From assembly GCA_003990745.1 (NCBI GenBank), contig RBNI01001091.1, forward strand, positions 1 to 24,440: a stretch of 24,440 bases of DNA. Direction: 5' to 3'. Position 1 is the first letter of the stretch. Each line of letters starts with the position of its first letter. This document shows, piece by piece, positions 20,950 to 24,440 of the stretch. Under the pieces are notes generated by a model. The model was not told the origin of the DNA. It worked only from the letters and a program-made list of their open reading frames with translations, and ran no database searches. This DNA comes from Jimgerdemannia flammicorona. Its lineage: Eukaryota > Mucoromycota > Endogonomycetes > Endogonales > Endogonaceae. The position numbers were made by a program, and so were the translations under genes.

Positions 20950-20950
<1 letters not shown>
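20219..20950 (-). pseudogene. decayed multi-segment coding relic, family not recognised
   Basis: On the minus strand several stretches read like protein, separated by lesions. Segment A (20832 to about 20730) begins MLSNLAQSLLPAIP. Segment B (20729-20583, shifted one base) contains KYGGLIWSRKAMKVW, then an in-frame TAG at 20580-20582, and continues 27 codons to 20499. A good GT-AG intron (20439-20498, 60 nt) leads to segment C (from 20438), which includes SKNCGDIATVTHKT and IGGGLGAADNPLIQT and fades into the A42 tract. Upstream of A, an open frame around 20880-20945 may be an earlier exon. The TAG may be a CAG hit by C-to-T change. I cannot name the family; host gene, transposon and endogenous virus all remain open. 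Confidence 0.45.

Positions 20951-20981
<31 letters not shown>
20951..20981. repeat. T31 homopolymer
   Basis: Thirty-one consecutive T residues at the right border of the relic coding block. Together with A42 at 20177-20218 it forms an inverted homopolymer pair about 730 bp apart. Confidence 0.9.
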
Positions 20982-20988
<7 letters not shown>

Positions 20989-21046
20989 TCGGAACTTCCC
21001 GTCCTTCCCATTGTCCCACTTTTCCCCTCGCTCATTCCATCCAACT

Positions 21047-21431
21047 TTACCAGCAACTTGACGTTTGCCAGTATCGCTCTTCTTCCACCTCTCGAGTCGA
21101 GCTCGGAAAATCCAACGGACGTTCGCCGATGTAGATATTCAGGAGCTCGGGGCATTTGATCGAGGGATACCTGAAGCGGAAATTAAACATCGGACACCAT
21201 GCAAAATCGGTCATCTCGTACACTAGGCAGCCGAATCATTTCTAAAACATCATCCGTAACGCTCATGTCATCCCATGTCAGTTCGGGATTTGGCAGAAGA
21301 ACAAACGAAATCGACTGCCCACTGCGCCAAAAAAAGCAATTGTCACTGCTCACTCGTTGACCTTGGGGATTTGGGTTGTCATATAATTTAATATGTAGGG
21401 CACGATTTCGATGACGTTGGACACCAACACC
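21047..21431 (-). pseudogene. second coding relic in two overlapping frames
   Basis: One minus-strand frame is open for 82 codons (21431 to TAA 21183-21185). It includes FVLLPNPELTWDDMS and RLPSVRDDRFCM, with no ATG at its start and a TAG just upstream that could equally be a splice acceptor. The overlapping frame from ATG 21214 runs 55 codons to TAA 21047-21049 and includes PSIKCPELLNIYIGERPLDF. Both look coding by amino-acid composition, which suggests one gene broken by a frameshift. No family is recognised. An upstream exon would lie in a TTTTA-rich microsatellite (about 21457-21498), which argues against an intact gene. Confidence 0.35.
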
Positions 21432-21624
21432 CTACCGCCTTCACTCCTTGTACTGTTTTTATTTTATTTTATTTTTATTTTTATTTTTTATTTTTATTGT
21501 CAACCTCTTTACAAACAGACCGTGGTACATTTATTAATAGTCTTATCTACGGATGATATAAAGAATATATCAGTTTCAGCCCTTGCTAAAGGACCCCATC
21601 AGTGGGCTAAGGCTGTCTAAACCG

Positions 21625-22297
21625 ACTGTTAGCAGGAAACAAATGCTGTGGTACTAGGGTGGGTGAGGTTTGTATATCAGAGAAAATCTACTTGTACTAT
21701 GGACTATTGATCTCTTGCTATTTATCTTCTGTATCATTCAGCATTATATATTTATAGTATCTACTTATTACAGAAATAACAGTCCTTATTATAGTACTTT
21801 CTTTAAATCTATTTTAGATAGAATTTAGTACTCAGCATCTGAACCTATACTATATAAGCTATAGACCAAAGTATCATCTCTATAGAAAAGTTTATCTTTT
21901 AAAATAAGTAAGCTTTCTTACATATATAAATATATTGGATATTATATCTAACTTTTAGATAATAGTAATAATAATAATAATAAAGAGAATAGAGAACCAC
22001 CAAATCTCTTATTATATTCTATAGTACACATTGAACTACATATATAAATGACATTAGCTACAAATATAAAGCAAAACACATGATATATATATATATAAGA
22101 AATTTGATGGTAGAGATTGATTACTATATTTCTATATTATATTATATATAAAGATTACATATATCATATCATTGTGTGCTTCACTATACATAAGAGATTT
22201 AAAGTAGGTGATGATAACAGTTGGTAGAGCACAGAGTAAAATATTGATCATTAAATAATTTAAATATTTATAAAATAATGAGAGAAGTGGGGAGGTT
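21625..22297. other. CpG-free AT-rich block
   Basis: 673 bp without a single CG dinucleotide, dominated by TA, AT and short microsatellites (for example an ATA/ATT run near 21963-21982 and TA repeats near 22083-22096). No frame of useful length. This is the pattern expected of RIP or methylated-C decay in an old repeat. Confidence 0.75.
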
Positions 22298-22312
22298 CGT
22301 ATAGTCCCTATA

Positions 22313-22396
22313 CCTAAGACAGACTAATATCCAATGTCCAAGACAGACTAATGCCCAAGACAGACTAACGCCCAAGGCTCAAGGCAAACTAATGCC
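22313..22396. repeat. 17-bp minisatellite
   Basis: Two good adjacent copies of ccaagacagactaatgc (22338-22354, 22355-22371), with one diverged copy before and one or two diverged copies after. It marks the edge between the AT-rich block and normal composition. Confidence 0.85.
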
Positions 22397-22584
22397 ATTT
22401 TAACTATGTATTTCGATCCATCGAGGATGTTAATTGTAGATTTGAGGCCCCACCCTGGACACTTTACCGTTCCCGCACGGTCCATACGTACGCGTGACGT
22501 TACTTTACAGAAAAAATTAAACGCGCTCGTGATTGACGTCACGGTCGCCGTTCCCTAGTATATATAGAAAACCCAACTCATACT

Positions 22585-24440
22585 CTACCCAACTCGACCA
22601 CCCTCCTTTTCCATCTCCTTTCTCTCACCCTCCACCACCCACTTGCTCTTCTTCCTCGGCGTCTCCTCATCCTCGGCACCCTCGGCTTCTGCCTTCCGCT
22701 TCTTCTGGTTGGCGACAATCTCCCTGCAGAGTGGTAAATAGAAGTCATGGCAGTTGAGGCCCCCAGGTTAGATCAACCAACCAAAACAAAAAAAAAAAAA
22801 CACGAATAAACGCAAACTAAAAGTACCTCTTGTGCGCGATCCTCTTCTTGTCGTACGAAGACATGGTGTTGATGGTTTTGCGCTCCACAGGGCGCTGCTT
22901 GAGGTTCTTCTTGGTGTTTTTGCTACGATATGTATGTGAGGGAAGGGGTCAATTCGCATGAACCAAACACCTCGTACGTCCATAATATGAAAAGCAATGT
23001 TATGTTTTCATATCAACAAGAAATCAAGTAAAATTAATCACCCTGGTTTCTTGAGAGTCAGCATCCAATCCGGCACATCGCACCCGGACTCTTTCATGAC
23101 GTTTACTATGCTAGTAGAGCGCGGACGAGGACGGAAATGAGATCGCCAGCTTCGTGCACGTCTTTTGAAGTAAAGGCGAAGAAACTTAAAAAAAAAAACC
23201 AGGAAGCAAACCTCTTCAGGTATTGCACGTCGTCCCGCGTGAAGTACGTCACCGCCTCGCCGGCCCGCCCCGCACGACCGGTACGACCTGAGAGACCGCG
23301 AGACGTACGTAAGAAATGTGTCATACCCACCCCAGATATCCTACAAACACCATGTCCGCCCGATAACCGATTAATCCAATTCCAATACTCACCAATCCTA
23401 TGAATATAACTCTGCACGGTCTGCGGGAAATCGTAATTAACGACCAAATTAACACCTTTAAAATCCAATCCCCTCGCCATCAACTCCGTCGCAATCAACA
23501 CCCAAATCTTCCCGGCCCTAAACCCTTCAACAACGGCATCCCTCTGCGCCTTCGTCCTTTCTGAATGGATCACATCCACATTAATCCCATCATACACCAG
23601 CTCGTGGAACAGTTCCTTGGCTCGTTCGATCGACTGTACAAACACTAGCACTGGCGGTCTCAACTTCCCAGCCTGGATCATCTGACGAACGGCGATCAGC
23701 TTGCCCTCCTCCGCGCCCACGTAGACGAGTCGCTGCGTGATTGTTTCCGTCGCGGCGTTCTTGGACCCGATTACGACGCGGAGCGGGGACCGCATCACTG
23801 TCGAGGCTAGGGATTCGATCCCTGCCGGGATCGTGGCGGAGAAAAGGGATTTTTGTAGGTGTGGGTGTGTGCAGGCGGCGAATATTTCGTCAGTTTGCGT
23901 TAGGAAGCCGAGATCCAGAAGTTTGTCGGCCTCGTCGAGAATCAGGTGGCGGACGCTGGAAGGGTAAGGGGAGAGAGGGGGGGGGTGGTAGTTTCGTAGG
24001 AAATATGAGGTTGCAATGGGGACACGTTGTACTTTATACAATCACGTGATACGTACTGGTTTAGTTCCATCTGTTCCTGCTGTATCGCATGCACGAGCCG
24101 CAACGGCGTGCTGATGAGGATATCTGCCATAATAACCAAACAGATAACACGATACCCAATTAGGGTCAAACGCCAAGTCAACACTGCAGCACCCACATCA
24201 TAATACCAGTCCTCCCGGTACCTGCCATCCAGCCTAAAACCAAACCTCACCGAATTTCTGTCTCAGCTTCGGATCCTGCGCCTGCGTCGCCGCCGTCGCC
24301 TTGGTCAGCACGCAGATCTTGAACTTGCGGCCCACGCTCAGCTTCTTGATCTCCCGGAATATCTACAGATCGGGCGCGGTGAACCTTGCGTCAACAAACT
24401 ACCACACCAAACATTCTCCCATTCCCCCCCCCCAAAAAAA
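22585..24440 (-). CDS. rok1: DEAD-box RNA helicase Rok1/DDX52, 3' part
   Basis: Seven exons in the window: 24251-24362, 24057-24123, 23393-23955, 23212-23287, 23042-23110, 22827-22922 and 22585-22723, together 373 residues plus TAG. 24363-24440 is intron. Motifs in order: ISTPLRL (motif Ib region), DEAD, SAT, VFVQS (IV), [11 protein letters not shown] (V) and [11 protein letters not shown] (VI, rejoined across an intron). The tail contains [14 protein letters not shown] and RPVERKTI, typical of Rok1, and a basic KKRK-rich end. Rok1/DDX52 acts in early 18S rRNA processing in the nucleolus, unwinding snoRNA or pre-rRNA helices with ATP. The Q motif, Walker A and motif Ia lie beyond the right edge, so completeness cannot be judged. 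Motif V has TEL where many DEAD-box proteins have TDV, as expected for this subgroup. Confidence 0.93.

Noticed and set aside
22534..22541. TGACGTCA palindrome (CRE/ATF-type site)
   Set aside because: It lies downstream of the helicase stop codon, with no gene starting nearby that it could regulate; an 8-bp match alone is weak.
23137..24049. Plus-strand open frames opposite the helicase
   Set aside because: They are antisense shadows of the strongly supported Rok1 exons.

Overview
This is nuclear DNA of a filamentous fungus, most likely an ascomycete of the Pezizomycotina. The genes are split by GT-AG introns of about 70-290 bp. They include fungal families: a 9.5 kDa complex I subunit, Spo12, a 2-oxodicarboxylate carrier, Rok1 and a secreted class 3 lipase. 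Gene density is low, long A/T homopolymers are common, and CpG-poor AT-rich islands suggest old RIP-like decay. A finer placement (for example Pezizomycetes) would be a guess.

Layout. 1-5100 is gene-poor. It holds a 91-nt poly-T, a damaged ankyrin-repeat gene (minus, 2254-3235) whose intron sequence recurs 350 bp away, and a SINE-like element (4205-4440). 5120-6860 holds two secreted-protein loci: a very small one behind a clear TATA box (5244) and an unrecognised 174-aa protein (6336-6860). The start codon of the second directly abuts a 302-bp AT-rich foldback element. 8502-18798 is the gene-rich core: a four-TM membrane protein, a class 3 lipase, a TVP38/TMEM64-type membrane protein, a mitochondrial 2-oxodicarboxylate carrier and a Spo12-like protein, all minus strand, then a plus-strand NADH dehydrogenase 9.5 kDa subunit divergent from spo12 across 138 bp. 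18800-22580 is a gene-free, decayed island with relics of unrecognised coding sequence between an A42 and a T31 tract, a 673-bp stretch without a single CpG, and a minisatellite at its edge. 22585-24440 carries the 3' part of a Rok1/DDX52 DEAD-box helicase; its N-terminus lies beyond the window.

The core genes are housekeeping functions with no evident shared pathway. The unusual content is in the two secreted-protein loci beside the foldback element, the frameshifted ankyrin array, and the relic island. Exon boundaries were derived by hand from splice-site consensus, frame continuity and family motifs. All complete multi-exon models given as confident genes total a multiple of three and end in a stop codon.
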